A stretch of 30,831 bases of DNA from DATKWU01 sp964653685 (GCA_964653685.1 CAZZHA010000006.1:1-30831), one strand, 5' to 3'; positions 15,521 through 24,829 are shown, counted from the first letter of the stretch. Made by a program: numbers and translations. The notes: generated by a model not told the origin, from the letters alone.

Positions 15521-18436
15521 ATGACCCAAAAATTTTTTCACAATTCAGATAGTCTTCAAGATAGACCACTGATTTTAGTGGCAGGCGGTGCGGGTTTTAT
15601 CGGCTCTTTTCTTAGTGAGTTGCTTCTCCAACAAAATTGTCGAGTTATCTGTCTTGACAATCTAATCACCGGCTCCAAAAAAAACATTGCCAATCTTCTT
15701 GATAACAAAAACTTCACTTTTGTGAAACAAAATCTCAATCAAACACTCAATCTAGAAATTAGTCGCCTTGATTATATCTTTCATTTAGCCGCCCTTGAAC
15801 CTTATGTTGGTGAAAGTGATTTTTCTCTGGAGACCTTCTTAACTAATGTCTCTGGAACAATTAACCTTCTAAAATTGGCTGAAGAAACTGGGGCTAAATT
15901 TTTACTTGGATCAAGTCCCAAAGTTTTTGAAGCCAAGATCTCGACTCAAAAATTAATTGATTATTTTGGTCAAGGTTCGGCAGCGGAAATGGCCAGTTTT
16001 GCCGAAGCCAAGCGTTCAGCCGAGGCCTTAGTGAGCGAATATATGGATAATGAGAAGATAGACGCACGAATTGTTCGTCTCAATTGGGTCTACGGACCGA
16101 GGATGAATTTAGAACAAGGGGGAATTCTAGCCCAACTGATTAAACAGGCAGTTAAAGATGAATCTCTGGCTATCCCGGGGGATGGTTCCCAAAGAATTAG
16201 ACCAACTTTTATCAGTGATGTTGTTTACGGTCTTTCGAAAGCAATGTTTAGCTCGGGCACCTCAGGAAAAATCTTTAATTTTATGAATCCTACGGAGGAA
16301 ACCGTTTTATCAGTGGCTCATCAACTTCAAAATATTATTGGTCAAAATTTAAAGATAGAATATGTTGCTGAGGAAGAATTTCCTGTTTTTGAACTAGACC
16401 CAGATTTAGGTAGAAGAGGAAATTTAGATTGGACACCAAAAATTAACTTAAGTGAAGGTTTAGAACAGACCTTGGTTTATTTTCGGGAAAGAATTAAAAA
16501 AAAAGTTAAAAGAGAGACGAAAGAAGATAAAGAGAGTAAAGAAGAAAGGACTGAGAAAGAAGAAAGGAAGGTCAAGAAAAAGAAAAAATTTTCAATTAGC
16601 CGACAGAAAAGATTAATCATTGGTTTAACCTTAATCTTCTTACTCATTGTTTTTTCTTTGCCAGGCCTTTTAGTTCTCAATAGCCTTTTGGGGATTAAAA
16701 ATCTCTATGCGGCCTATCAAAATACTTTAGCTGGTAATTTCACTAAGACGACTGTCTCGGCTAATGCCGCTAAAAGAGATTTCACTCGGGCTCAAGAAAA
16801 TTTGCAATCAATCGGGCCTTTGCTTACTTTTGTAGGGCAAAGAAAACTTCAAAATAAAATAGAAGGTTACTTGACTCTCGGTCAGCAGGCTGGCAGAAGT
16901 GTCGTTATTCTAGGTGAAATCGCTCAAGAGATGAGTCAGGTTGGTCAGGCGATTTTTCAAAATCAAAAAGTTGATATTCAAGAATTATCTTTTGAAATTA
17001 GTGCTGAGATCGATTCGGCTTATCGTGAATTATCTTATCTTGAGGGCCAATTAAAATCAAAACCCAGAGTTCAACAATTCTTGGCTACTAGATTTAATAA
17101 TCAACCAATAGAGAACTTGAAGTCTGTTAGGGAGATGCTTTTACAAACCAAAGAAGGTGTTAAGTTATTGCCAGATTTAGCCGGTGTTTATAACAAGAAA
17201 ACTTATTTAATTCTCTTTCAAAATAACATGGAATTAAGGCCAACGGGTGGTTTTATCGGTTCGTTTGCTCTAGCAACTTTAGAAGAGGGGAGGCTGATTG
17301 ATTTTCAAGTGTTGGATGTTTATTCTGCGGACGGTCAACTTAAGGGCCATGTTGAACCACCAGAACCAATTCGTCGTTATCTTGGTGAAGCCGGTTGGTA
17401 TCTTCGTGATTCTAATTTCAGTCCGGACTTTCCTGTTTCTGCCAGTCGGGCAAGTTGGTTTTTAGAAAAGGAAATTGGCAGGAAAGTGGATGGAGTTATT
17501 GGCATTGATTTATTTTTAGCCCAGCGTATTTTACAAACAATCGGATCAGTTAAATTAATTGATTACCAGGAGGAAATTAATGCTGATAACCTTTTTGAGA
17601 GAGCTGAATATTATTCTGAAGTTAATTTCTTTCCCGGATCTACTCAGAAAAGAGATTTTTTGGGAGCTTTAGCCAATGCCCTTTTTGAGGAAATTCGAAC
17701 AGCCGGGAGTGATAAATGGTTGGCTCTCGGCCGGGCTTTTTATCAATCGCTCGAGTCAAAGGATTTGTTGATTTTCCTTAATAATCAGGAGGCGGCAAAA
17801 ATTTTAGCTGATTTAAGTTGGGATGGGGGGTTAAGAAATGTCAATTGTTTAATTGAGAAGGGTAAGTGTTTGGTTGATTATTTGATGATTGTTGAATCTA
17901 ATTATGGTGTCAATAAAGCTAACTATTTTGTTAAGAGAAATCTAACTCATCAGGTTAAATTTAGTTCGACTGGAGAGGTGGAGGAAGTCCTAAGAATTGA
18001 TTATCATAATCAGAGTCAGTCAGAAGTTTTTCCAGCGGGGGATTATAAGAATTATCTCCGGATTTTAACGCCACTGGAGACAATGCTTAGGCGAGTGGTA
18101 ATTGATGGGAAGGAAATCGATGAAGATAAAATTGATAAGACTGAGGAAAAAGGAAAATCATCTTTTGGTCTTCTAGTGGAAGTACCGATTCAAACTAAAA
18201 AGACAGTCGAGATAAGCTATCAATTAGCTGACAAGTTACCCGCAGATTCCGGCAATCAGTATTTACTTTACCTCCAGAAGCAACCGGGTATTGAGGATAA
18301 AATTTTTAATCTTTGGTTAGTTCCGCCATCAGGGACGATCGTAGTTTCGACTCATCCAGAAGCAAGCTTAGCTTCAGGATTAGTGATTTTTACTCCTCAA
18401 TTCAATCAGGATTTAGTTTTTGAGGTTTCCTTTTGA
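15521..18436 (+). CDS. Fusion of SDR-type nucleotide-sugar epimerase domain and membrane-anchored DUF4012 domain
   Basis: 971 aa. Residues about 16-325 form an extended SDR (NAD-dependent epimerase/dehydratase) domain with the NAD-binding GGAGFIG at 22-28, LDNL after beta 2, FHLAA, and NWVYGPRM. The expected catalytic Y-x-x-x-K reads F160-A-E-A-K164, so the active-site Tyr is replaced by Phe. Residues about 325-362 are an extremely Lys/Glu-rich linker. One hydrophobic segment (about 364-390) follows, then about 580 outside residues holding a DUF4012 domain with the diagnostic NMELRPTGGFIGSF at 569-582 and DSNFSPDFPVSA. DUF4012 is common in CPR and Actinobacteria, often near surface-polysaccharide genes; its biochemical role is unknown. 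The layout suggests a cytoplasmic sugar-nucleotide-binding module connected to an extracellular one. A promoter sits just upstream. Confidence 0.88.
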   Translation: MTQKFFHNSDSLQDRPLILVAGGAGFIGSFLSELLLQQNCRVICLDNLITGSKKNIANLLDNKNFTFVKQNLNQTLNLEISRLDYIFHLAALEPYVGESDFSLETFLTNVSGTINLLKLAEETGAKFLLGSSPKVFEAKISTQKLIDYFGQGSAAEMASFAEAKRSAEALVSEYMDNEKIDARIVRLNWVYGPRMNLEQGGILAQLIKQAVKDESLAIPGDGSQRIRPTFISDVVYGLSKAMFSSGTSGKIFNFMNPTEETVLSVAHQLQNIIGQNLKIEYVAEEEFPVFELDPDLGRRGNLDWTPKINLSEGLEQTLVYFRERIKKKVKRETKEDKESKEERTEKEERKVKKKKKFSISRQKRLIIGLTLIFLLIVFSLPGLLVLNSLLGIKNLYAAYQNTLAGNFTKTTVSANAAKRDFTRAQENLQSIGPLLTFVGQRKLQNKIEGYLTLGQQAGRSVVILGEIAQEMSQVGQAIFQNQKVDIQELSFEISAEIDSAYRELSYLEGQLKSKPRVQQFLATRFNNQPIENLKSVREMLLQTKEGVKLLPDLAGVYNKKTYLILFQNNMELRPTGGFIGSFALATLEEGRLIDFQVLDVYSADGQLKGHVEPPEPIRRYLGEAGWYLRDSNFSPDFPVSASRASWFLEKEIGRKVDGVIGIDLFLAQRILQTIGSVKLIDYQEEINADNLFERAEYYSEVNFFPGSTQKRDFLGALANALFEEIRTAGSDKWLALGRAFYQSLESKDLLIFLNNQEAAKILADLSWDGGLRNVNCLIEKGKCLVDYLMIVESNYGVNKANYFVKRNLTHQVKFSSTGEVEEVLRIDYHNQSQSEVFPAGDYKNYLRILTPLETMLRRVVIDGKEIDEDKIDKTEEKGKSSFGLLVEVPIQTKKTVEISYQLADKLPADSGNQYLLYLQKQPGIEDKIFNLWLVPPSGTIVVSTHPEASLASGLVIFTPQFNQDLVFEVSF

Positions 18437-18451
18437 GGCTTTCCTTAACTC

Positions 18452-18480
18452 TTGTTTTAAGAGGAGAAGGATGCTAAGAT
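18452..18480 (+). promoter_or_regulatory. Promoter before the L25 gene
   Basis: TTGTTT (18452-18457), 17-bp spacer, TAAGAT (18475-18480), with an extended -10 TG at 18472-18473. AGGAG (18481-18485) follows directly, 6 nt before ATG 18492. If transcription starts about 7 nt after the -10, the AGGAG would not be in the mRNA. It could act on read-through mRNA instead, or the promoter call is wrong. Confidence 0.4.
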
Positions 18481-18491
18481 AGGAGCTTGTT

Positions 18492-19247
18492 ATGACGAAA
18501 AAAGAAGAAATAAAATTAATTGCCGAAAAACGGAAAGTTGTTGGTCGAAAAGTTAAATCTTTGCGAAAAGAGGATTTATTACCTGCGAATATTTATGGCA
18601 AGAAGGTCAAGTCTCTAGCTGTTCAGCTTAACCTTAAGTTATTCCTTGATGCCTATGGGGAAACAGGAGAAACAGGGATTGTTAAACTCAAGATCAAAGA
18701 TGAGAAGACGCCTCGCCCAGTTCTGATTCATAATGTTCAGCTCGATCCGGTGACCGATCAGCCCCTTCATGTAGATTTTTATCAAGTAGATTTGAAAGAG
18801 AAAGTAACTACAGAAGTTCCGATTGAATTGGTTGGCGAATCACCTGCCGTTAAAGGGAAAATAGGGATTTTAATTCAGCCCTTAACTGAAGTAGAAGTTG
18901 AAGCTTTACCGGCTGAATTACCCGATAAGTTAGAGTTGGACGTTTCAAGTTTAGAAAAAGTAGATGACGTTGTCTCTGTTGCCGACCTAAAGGTACCAAA
19001 AGGAGTCAAAGTATTAGTTTTAGAGAAAGAGGTTTTAGCTAAGATTGAACCACTAGCTGAAGAGGAGGAAATTGCTCCGTCACCTGAAGAAGTCCCAGTC
19101 GAAGAAGTGGCTGAAAAAAAGCCATCTGAAGAAGAAGCGAAACAACCAGTCGAAAAAGAGGAAGAAAGGCAGCCTTCTAAAGGATCAACTAAAGAATCAG
19201 AAAACCCAGTAAAAGAAAAAAAGGGTCAAGAATCAGATAATAAATAA
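18492..19247 (+). CDS. rplY: 50S ribosomal protein L25/CTC family, acidic C-terminal tail
   Basis: 251 aa. Residues about 5-95 are the L25 5S-rRNA-binding domain (GRKVKSLRKEDLLPANIYGK ... VLIHNVQLDPVTDQPLHVDFYQVD). Residues about 96-190 are the TL5/CTC C-terminal beta domain (VPIELVGESPAVK; VEVEALPAELPDKLELDVSSL). The remaining 60 or so residues are a low-complexity Glu/Pro/Lys tail of the kind seen in many L25/CTC proteins but long here. It binds 5S rRNA in the large subunit; the CTC form is also linked to general stress in Bacillus. It converges with the TPR gene, leaving a gap of 8 bp. Confidence 0.93.
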   Translation: MTKKEEIKLIAEKRKVVGRKVKSLRKEDLLPANIYGKKVKSLAVQLNLKLFLDAYGETGETGIVKLKIKDEKTPRPVLIHNVQLDPVTDQPLHVDFYQVDLKEKVTTEVPIELVGESPAVKGKIGILIQPLTEVEVEALPAELPDKLELDVSSLEKVDDVVSVADLKVPKGVKVLVLEKEVLAKIEPLAEEEEIAPSPEEVPVEEVAEKKPSEEEAKQPVEKEEERQPSKGSTKESENPVKEKKGQESDNK

Positions 19248-19255
19248 AAGATTAA

Positions 19256-19867
19256 TTATTGGATTAACTGCTTAAGCGCTCTTGCCGGTTGATAATTCGG
19301 ATCTAACTCAATCGCTTTTTTAAGATACTCTTCTGTTTTTTCATTCTCGTAAAGTTGATAATAAAGATAAGCGAGCTGAAGATAACCGTCACGATAACCA
19401 GGTTTCTCTTCAATAATTTTTTCCCAAGCCATAATGAGCTTTTCAATATCATTTGGATCCGAGTAAAATTTCTTCTGCCAAAGTTCTTCAAGTTTTAAAT
19501 TAGTTTGCTTACCGAGAATTTGGCCATTAGTTTGTTTTACTTGACTTTCCGCTAAAAGAAGAACCTTTTCCGCCTCTTCAAATTGATTGTTAGCTAAGAG
19601 TGTCTCTGCCATGGTAATTTGTGATTGGAAATCGTCCGGGTTTTTAAGGAGATTGTCTTTAACTTTTTGGAAATTATCTTTAGAAGTAAAGAGAGAACCA
19701 AAAATGATCAAAGTCATGATTGCCACACCCGCAGGAGCACCCCAGCGACGGGCGGCTCTCGCAGCCTGGTGTTCGCTTAGCTTCCTAGCTTCAGCAATTT
19801 TGTTAGCGAACCAGGGCTTAACTGGTTGAATCTTTACTTTTTTGAGTCCTTTGGGAATTTTGGCCAT
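19256..19867 (-). CDS. TPR-repeat membrane protein
   Basis: 203 aa. A basic N-terminal stretch (KGLKKVKIQPVKPWF) precedes one hydrophobic segment at about residues 45-61 (APAGVAIMTLIIFGSLF). Helical repeats follow: NPDDFQSQITMAETLLANNQFEEAEKVL, and a canonical TPR near the end, GYLQLAYLYYQLYENEKTEEYLKKAIELDPNY. TPRs mediate protein-protein contacts; no enzyme motif is present. Its ATG lies 34 bp inside the valS 3' end, so it is co-transcribed with valS. Partners are unknown. Confidence 0.8.
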   Translation of the reverse strand: MAKIPKGLKKVKIQPVKPWFANKIAEARKLSEHQAARAARRWGAPAGVAIMTLIIFGSLFTSKDNFQKVKDNLLKNPDDFQSQITMAETLLANNQFEEAEKVLLLAESQVKQTNGQILGKQTNLKLEELWQKKFYSDPNDIEKLIMAWEKIIEEKPGYRDGYLQLAYLYYQLYENEKTEEYLKKAIELDPNYQPARALKQLIQ

Positions 19868-22053
19868 TTTTCAATAATGAGAGCTTGATTATGTTTTGGC
19901 AGACGTTGGTAGATTTCCTCAGTGATAAAAGGCATAAAGGGATGGAGGAGTTTAAGATTGGTTTCTAGGGTATAAAGCAGGGTAGGCTGGGCTTCGTCGC
20001 GGCGTTTTTTGGCCATTTCAAGATATTGATCACAAAAAGTATGCCAGAAAAAATTATAAATCTCTTCAGCGGCTAAATCAAAGCGGTAGCGATTAATTAA
20101 ATTAGTGACTCGTCTAGTAACTTTGTCTAATTCTTTAAGAATCCATTGATCGTCTTTATTTTTCTTACCTGATTTAATTTCACCTTCATAAGCCAGAACA
20201 AAACGACTGGCATTCCAGATTTTATTAGCAAAATTTCTCATGGCTCTAACTTTATTATCGGAGAGAACCACGTCGCTTCCTGGCGAGACCCCAATTGTCA
20301 GAGCCATCCTTAAAGCATCGGCCCCATATTCTTCAATCATATCTGTTGGGCTGATAACATTCCCCTTGCTTTTGCTCATCTTTTGTCCACGTTCATCTAC
20401 CACTCGCGCATGAAGATGAACTACGCGGAAGGGAACCTCTTTGGTTATGTAAAAACCAAGCATCATCATTCGCGCTACCCAGAAAAAAAGAATATCCCAA
20501 AGTGTATCTAAGACAGAAGTCGGATAAAAATACTTGAAATCTTGACTATCAGGAAAACCTAAGGTAGAAATAGGCCACTGTCCAGATAGAAACCACGTAT
20601 CAAAAGTATCTGTCTCCTGAAGAATATTTTTACCTTTACATTTTTCGCAAGACTGGTTATCTAATGAATAAGACGCTTCTTTAGGAGCAATTAATTGTTG
20701 GAGACCTTTTTTGATTTCAGCAAAGCTGAACACTTCTTTTAAATCTTTATATTTACCTGAGGTCTTTTTATTTTTTTTGTCGAGAAAATCGATAACTATT
20801 TCTGGATTACAGTCTAGGCAATACCAAGCAGGGATTCTTGGTCCCCAAACAATTTGTCGGCTAATATTCCAGTCGTGAATATTCTCCATCCAGTCAAAAA
20901 ACATTTTTTCAAATCGTTTTTTAGGAACAATTTTAGTTTTGCCCTCTTTGACTGCTTTAATAATAGGCTTGGCCAGGGGTTTGGTTTTAACAAACCATTG
21001 GGGCATGGTCAGTGGTTCGATTGTGGTCCCGCATCGATAGCAAAAACCTACCGCGTGTTTAAGGAGTACGGTTTTTACTAATTTTTTTTCTTTTTTTAGA
21101 TCCTTAACTGTTTCTTCTCGAGCCTGATTGATGTCCATGCCCAAGTATTTTTTGGGGAGATTAATCATTTTTCCCTCTTGATTAATGACCTTGATAATTT
21201 TTAAGTTATTCTTTTGGCCGATCTCAAAGTCAATTTGATCGTGACCAGGCGTTACTTTTAAAGCCCCGGTGCCAAATTTAATATCAATGACATCATCGGT
21301 TATAACCGGAATTTTTTTATTGATCAGGGGAATAATGGCTTTTTTCCCAATAATTTCTTTATATCTTTTGTCTTCGGGATGGACTGCGACAGCAACATCA
21401 GCAAAAATTGTCTCTGGTCTGGTAGTGGCAATCTGAAGAGGTCCATAATCAAGGTAATAAAGGTGATCTTTCTTTTCTTTATATTTAACTTCTAAATTGG
21501 AAAAAGCTGTGCCACAGCGGGTACAGTAATTAACGATTCTCTCTCCTCGATAAATCAAATGATCTTGATGCAATTTTCTGAACGTTTTAAAAACAAACTC
21601 GAGGATTTCAGGTTCAAGACTATAATGATATCTTGTCCAATCGAGAGAAAAGCCCATCTTTCTTAATTCTTTTTTGTTGGTATTTCGATTTTTCTCTGTA
21701 AAATCGACAATCGTTTGGTAAAGTGTTTCTCTATCGAAGTCAAAACGGCTTTTGCCTTTTTTTGCCAGTTCTTTTTCAAAAACAAATTGGGTTTCAATTC
21801 CTGCGTGATCACCCCCTGGTAGCCAAAGAGTAGGCTGGCCTAACATTCGATGATACCTAGTTAAAATATCTTCTACCGTAAAGATGGCGTGTCCCATATG
21901 GAGGGGATCATTAGCGTTAGGTAGAGGAAGAAGAATAGTAAATGGTTTCTTTTTGGGATCAATTTTAGGTGTAAAAAAGCCACCTTTTTCCCAAAATTGA
22001 TAGATTTTCTTTTCGACTTTTTGAGGTTGGTAGGTTTTATCCATGCCTATCAT
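19834..22053 (-). CDS. valS: Valine-tRNA ligase, compact form
   Basis: 739 aa. A class I synthetase charging tRNA-Val. The HIGH motif is HMGH at 52-55 and the KMSKS motif is at 558-562. The editing (CP1) domain is present (ATTRPETIFADVAVAVHP). GADALRMALTIGVSPGSDVVLS and RNFANKIWNASRFV are typical of ValRS rather than IleRS or LeuRS. Four Cys pairs (CTRC, CYRC, CLDC, CEKC) suggest zinc knuckles. It is shorter than the usual 850-950 aa because the C-terminal anticodon-binding region is brief and the coiled-coil tail of bacterial ValRS is missing. ATG 22053 overlaps the tsaD stop by ATGA; ATG at residue 4 is the alternative. Confidence 0.95.
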   Translation of the reverse strand: MIGMDKTYQPQKVEKKIYQFWEKGGFFTPKIDPKKKPFTILLPLPNANDPLHMGHAIFTVEDILTRYHRMLGQPTLWLPGGDHAGIETQFVFEKELAKKGKSRFDFDRETLYQTIVDFTEKNRNTNKKELRKMGFSLDWTRYHYSLEPEILEFVFKTFRKLHQDHLIYRGERIVNYCTRCGTAFSNLEVKYKEKKDHLYYLDYGPLQIATTRPETIFADVAVAVHPEDKRYKEIIGKKAIIPLINKKIPVITDDVIDIKFGTGALKVTPGHDQIDFEIGQKNNLKIIKVINQEGKMINLPKKYLGMDINQAREETVKDLKKEKKLVKTVLLKHAVGFCYRCGTTIEPLTMPQWFVKTKPLAKPIIKAVKEGKTKIVPKKRFEKMFFDWMENIHDWNISRQIVWGPRIPAWYCLDCNPEIVIDFLDKKNKKTSGKYKDLKEVFSFAEIKKGLQQLIAPKEASYSLDNQSCEKCKGKNILQETDTFDTWFLSGQWPISTLGFPDSQDFKYFYPTSVLDTLWDILFFWVARMMMLGFYITKEVPFRVVHLHARVVDERGQKMSKSKGNVISPTDMIEEYGADALRMALTIGVSPGSDVVLSDNKVRAMRNFANKIWNASRFVLAYEGEIKSGKKNKDDQWILKELDKVTRRVTNLINRYRFDLAAEEIYNFFWHTFCDQYLEMAKKRRDEAQPTLLYTLETNLKLLHPFMPFITEEIYQRLPKHNQALIIEKWPKFPKDSKK

Positions 22054-23042
22054 TCTACCATTTCTTCAATACTAAGACTAGGATTGACTTGGATTTTTTG
22101 CCAAGGAAGAGGTCGGCAATTAAAAAAAGCCTGGGTAGCAACATAGGCAGCATTATCGGTACAAAGTTGAGGCGAAGGGACAAAAAAATTAACCCGGGGT
22201 TTTAATTTAGAAACTTGAACTTCCATTTGTTCTCGCAATTGTTGATTAGCTGCTACCCCCCCAGCGAGAAGGACACTTTTAACTTGATGTTTCTTTGTTG
22301 CTTTGATTGTTTTTTTAACCAAAACATCAATAATTGCTTGCTGAATAGAAGCGGCTAAATTGGCTTTGTTAATCTTTTTCTTTTTTCTTTTAAGGTTGAT
22401 AACCGCGGTTTTTAAGCCAGAAAAGGAACAGTCTAAATTATCCTGACTAATCATTGGTCTGGGTAAATCATAAGCTTGAGGATTACCTTTTTCAGCTAAT
22501 TTGGCGATTTTAGGGCCGCCAGGGTAACCGAGCTCGAGAAGGCGGGCGGTTTTGTCAAAGCATTCACCAGCCGCATCATCACGGGTTCCACCAAGCCATT
22601 TTATTTTGGTATGGTTTTTTAAGAGAACTAAATCAGTGTGGCCGCCAGAAACAACTAGGCCAATAGCTGGAAATTGAGGTTTCTTTTTTTCTAACCAATT
22701 GGCGTAGAGGTGGGCTTGGAGATGATTAACAGGAACAATTGGTTTTTTCCAAACGTAGGCTAAAGTTTTAGCAGCTTCGACGCCGACTAAAAGAGAACCA
22801 ACTAGGCCTGGGCCAACCGTTACGGCTAAAGCATCAATTTCTTGACTGCTTTTAAGACTTTCTTTAATAATCGGAATAATACATCGGATTTGTTCTCGGG
22901 CAGCTACTTCCGGAATGATCCCACCTGTTTTTTGGTGAAGTTTGATCGAAGAAGCAACCGCATTTGAGAGAATTTTAGTGCCGTTTTCGACCACGGCGGC
23001 AGCTGTCTCGTCACAGCTAGTTTCAATCCCTAAAATTTTCAT
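22050..23042 (-). CDS. tsaD: tRNA N6-adenosine threonylcarbamoyltransferase TsaD
   Basis: 330 aa from ATG 23042. The frame is open further upstream, but that part lies within vanW and lacks family sequence, whereas MKILGIETSCDETAAAVV is the standard N-terminus. Other hallmarks are the metal ligands in NHLQAHLYA, SGGHTDLVLL, and DDAAGECFDKTARLLELGYPGGP. TsaD transfers threonylcarbamoyl to A37 of ANN-decoding tRNAs, with TsaB, TsaC and TsaE. The partners are not in this window. The HLQAH spacing matches the family's two-His site. Start is 25 bp after the vanW stop. Confidence 0.96.
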   Translation of the reverse strand: MKILGIETSCDETAAAVVENGTKILSNAVASSIKLHQKTGGIIPEVAAREQIRCIIPIIKESLKSSQEIDALAVTVGPGLVGSLLVGVEAAKTLAYVWKKPIVPVNHLQAHLYANWLEKKKPQFPAIGLVVSGGHTDLVLLKNHTKIKWLGGTRDDAAGECFDKTARLLELGYPGGPKIAKLAEKGNPQAYDLPRPMISQDNLDCSFSGLKTAVINLKRKKKKINKANLAASIQQAIIDVLVKKTIKATKKHQVKSVLLAGGVAANQQLREQMEVQVSKLKPRVNFFVPSPQLCTDNAAYVATQAFFNCRPLPWQKIQVNPSLSIEEMVE

Positions 23043-23051
23043 TTTTTTGCT

Positions 23052-23057
23052 ATTATA
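23052..23057 (-). promoter_or_regulatory. Possible -10 box for tsaD
   Basis: A perfect TATAAT on the minus strand, 9 nt before the tsaD ATG and within the 25-bp gap after vanW. No -35 box is recognisable, and there is no Shine-Dalgarno, consistent with a leaderless start. Confidence 0.35.
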
Positions 23058-23067
23058 ATTTATTTTA

Positions 23068-24816
23068 CTAATTGCCAGTACCTCGAAGGTAAATTGCTTG
23101 CCAAGGACGATAGTTAGAATAAAAGGTTCGGTCTTGGAGGATTTCGCCGTTGTGCTCGACTCGGTAATCAAAGGCAACTTTCGCGCCCCAGGCTTGCCAA
23201 TCAATCTGCTTAATTTGACCAGCCGGCAGAGTAGGATCATCCTGATAAAGGTCAGGGGGTGGTGGCGCTTGATCCCAAATTCTTGATTTAGAGATGATGA
23301 CGCTTCGGCCATCGTGAGTTCCATAAAGTTCAAAGGTTAGTTTTTGATTTCTAGTATCAATTTGGGTTTGGATTAATAAATAAGTTGGAGTGTCGTTCTT
23401 AAATTTTAAGTCAGCTGTTGGATCAAAAACGGTCGCATCCAAGCCAACAGCCGAATTCTGTTCATAGTAGCCGACGCGGTAAGCATGAGCCTGACGTTCA
23501 ATGATAGGTAAGCCAGCATCTAGGGCAGTTCGGAAAAGAGTCGTAGAGACTTGGCAAACGCCACCACCATCACCCAGAACTGTCCGGCCTTCTTTAATAA
23601 TATAAGCTTGCTGGAAACCGGTAGTTGGTGAGACTTCACCTAATGATTGATTAAAGGAGAAAGTCTCGCCTGGAGCAATTAATAGACCATTTAATTTTGA
23701 GGCGGCTAATTGAATATTGTGGATTCGGGAACTGATTGAGCCTCGGAAATAAGAGACCCCCCGACCAACTAATTGTTGGATGCCAAGATTATTAACTTCG
23801 GCCGTAGTAATTTGGGGTGGCGTGATGATAATCGGGAGTTGAGTCGTGATTGTTTCTTTATTATTTTCCAATTCAGCTAAAGAATGAGCAATCAAATTAA
23901 TGGTTTTTTGCTCTTCAAGACTAAGACCATCTTTAGCGGCTCGAAATTGGGTGACGCGGCCTTGATTAAACTCAAAAGCGGCGTTTTGGGGTGGATGGTT
24001 GATGGCTGAAGCAAGATTGGCTGACCAGCTGGCAATCTTTTCTTGGTTAAAACCATTAGTAAAAGAAAGGAGTTGGATAAGCTGTTCATCATTTAATTCC
24101 CAAGTCATCTCATTATTGATAAGGGTGATTTTTTTGTTAAGGAATTTTTCGGCCCGGGATCGAGTTTCTTCTATCTGTTTTTCAGTTAGTTGGGGAGAAA
24201 TCTGAATTGTTAGCAATTCAATGGATTCAAAGTTTAAATGGGTTAATCGAGAATTAATCGTTGAAGATAATCTGATTTTATCTAAATTTAAGCCTGGTTT
24301 TCCAGGTTCAATCTGAATTTGCTTTTGGGCGTCTATTTTAATCGCCGGCTCGATCATCGGGACAAAGACCTGATCAGCGATTTGGTCTAATTGTTCATCA
24401 AGAGCCGCGTTGTCTAGTGAATATTCCAAAGGAAGGTTAATTTTACCCAGCCAGGCCTCATATTTTTCTTGGAGATTTTTCAGAGGATTGTTGCTCCGAC
24501 CAATCTGCCAGGCTTTTTCGGCTGTTTTTTCTGGTTGGTATTGGAGATCTCTTAATTCCAGAGACCAAGTTTGTTCTCCTAGAGTTAAGGTCAGGTTAGC
24601 ACTAGGGCTAGCTTGATTAATGATCCGGCTGATAGTGAAATTAGCAGTCTCTAAATTTTGGTTACCAACAGATTGACCAAGGACAGTTACGCCTGGATAA
24701 ATCTTTTGCCAATAAGCAAGATGATAACTAATAAAAACCAAACTCAGAAAGGCAATAAACGCCAAAATAATCGAGAGCAAGAGCCTTAAACGGATGGCTT
24801 GCAGTTTGTTCTTCAT
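23068..24816 (-). CDS. VanW family surface protein
   Basis: 582 aa. A short basic start and one hydrophobic segment at about 9-32 act as signal anchor. Residues about 40-310 contain two repeated regions resembling the putative peptidoglycan-binding domain found before VanW (LTLTLGEQTWSLELRDL; KITLINNEMTWELNDEQL). The VanW domain covers about 340-500: YFRGSISSRIHNIQLAASKL, LIAPGETFSFNQSLG, and the hallmark GDGGGVCQVSTTLFRTALDAGL with ERQAHAYRVGYYE. The C-terminal end (YRVEHNGEILQDRTFYSNYRP) is G5-like. VanW was named from vancomycin-resistance operons, but its function is unknown; there are no resistance genes here. It is transcribed divergently from the solute-binding protein gene. Confidence 0.93.
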   Translation of the reverse strand: MKNKLQAIRLRLLLSIILAFIAFLSLVFISYHLAYWQKIYPGVTVLGQSVGNQNLETANFTISRIINQASPSANLTLTLGEQTWSLELRDLQYQPEKTAEKAWQIGRSNNPLKNLQEKYEAWLGKINLPLEYSLDNAALDEQLDQIADQVFVPMIEPAIKIDAQKQIQIEPGKPGLNLDKIRLSSTINSRLTHLNFESIELLTIQISPQLTEKQIEETRSRAEKFLNKKITLINNEMTWELNDEQLIQLLSFTNGFNQEKIASWSANLASAINHPPQNAAFEFNQGRVTQFRAAKDGLSLEEQKTINLIAHSLAELENNKETITTQLPIIITPPQITTAEVNNLGIQQLVGRGVSYFRGSISSRIHNIQLAASKLNGLLIAPGETFSFNQSLGEVSPTTGFQQAYIIKEGRTVLGDGGGVCQVSTTLFRTALDAGLPIIERQAHAYRVGYYEQNSAVGLDATVFDPTADLKFKNDTPTYLLIQTQIDTRNQKLTFELYGTHDGRSVIISKSRIWDQAPPPPDLYQDDPTLPAGQIKQIDWQAWGAKVAFDYRVEHNGEILQDRTFYSNYRPWQAIYLRGTGN

Positions 24817-24822
24817 TTTTTA

Positions 24823-24829
24823 TATGATA
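24823..24829. promoter_or_regulatory. Overlapping divergent -10 boxes for vanW and the solute-binding protein
   Basis: Plus strand: TATGAT (24823-24828), 11 nt before ATG 24840, with weak TTGCAG at 24799-24804 (18-bp spacer). Minus strand: TATCAT (24829-24824), 7 nt before the vanW ATG at 24816, with TTGGGT at 24852-24847 (17-bp spacer). One near-symmetric sequence thus serves both directions, so polymerase can serve only one gene at a time. Both transcripts would have almost no leader. Confidence 0.45.

Noticed and set aside
23043..23333. Longer TsaD N-terminus (427 aa)
   Set aside because: The added sequence lies in vanW coding DNA and the standard TsaD start is at 23042.
23068..24816. VanW as a sign of vancomycin resistance
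   Set aside because: VanW domains are common surface proteins in CPR and Firmicutes, and no vanA/H/X/S/R-type genes are present.
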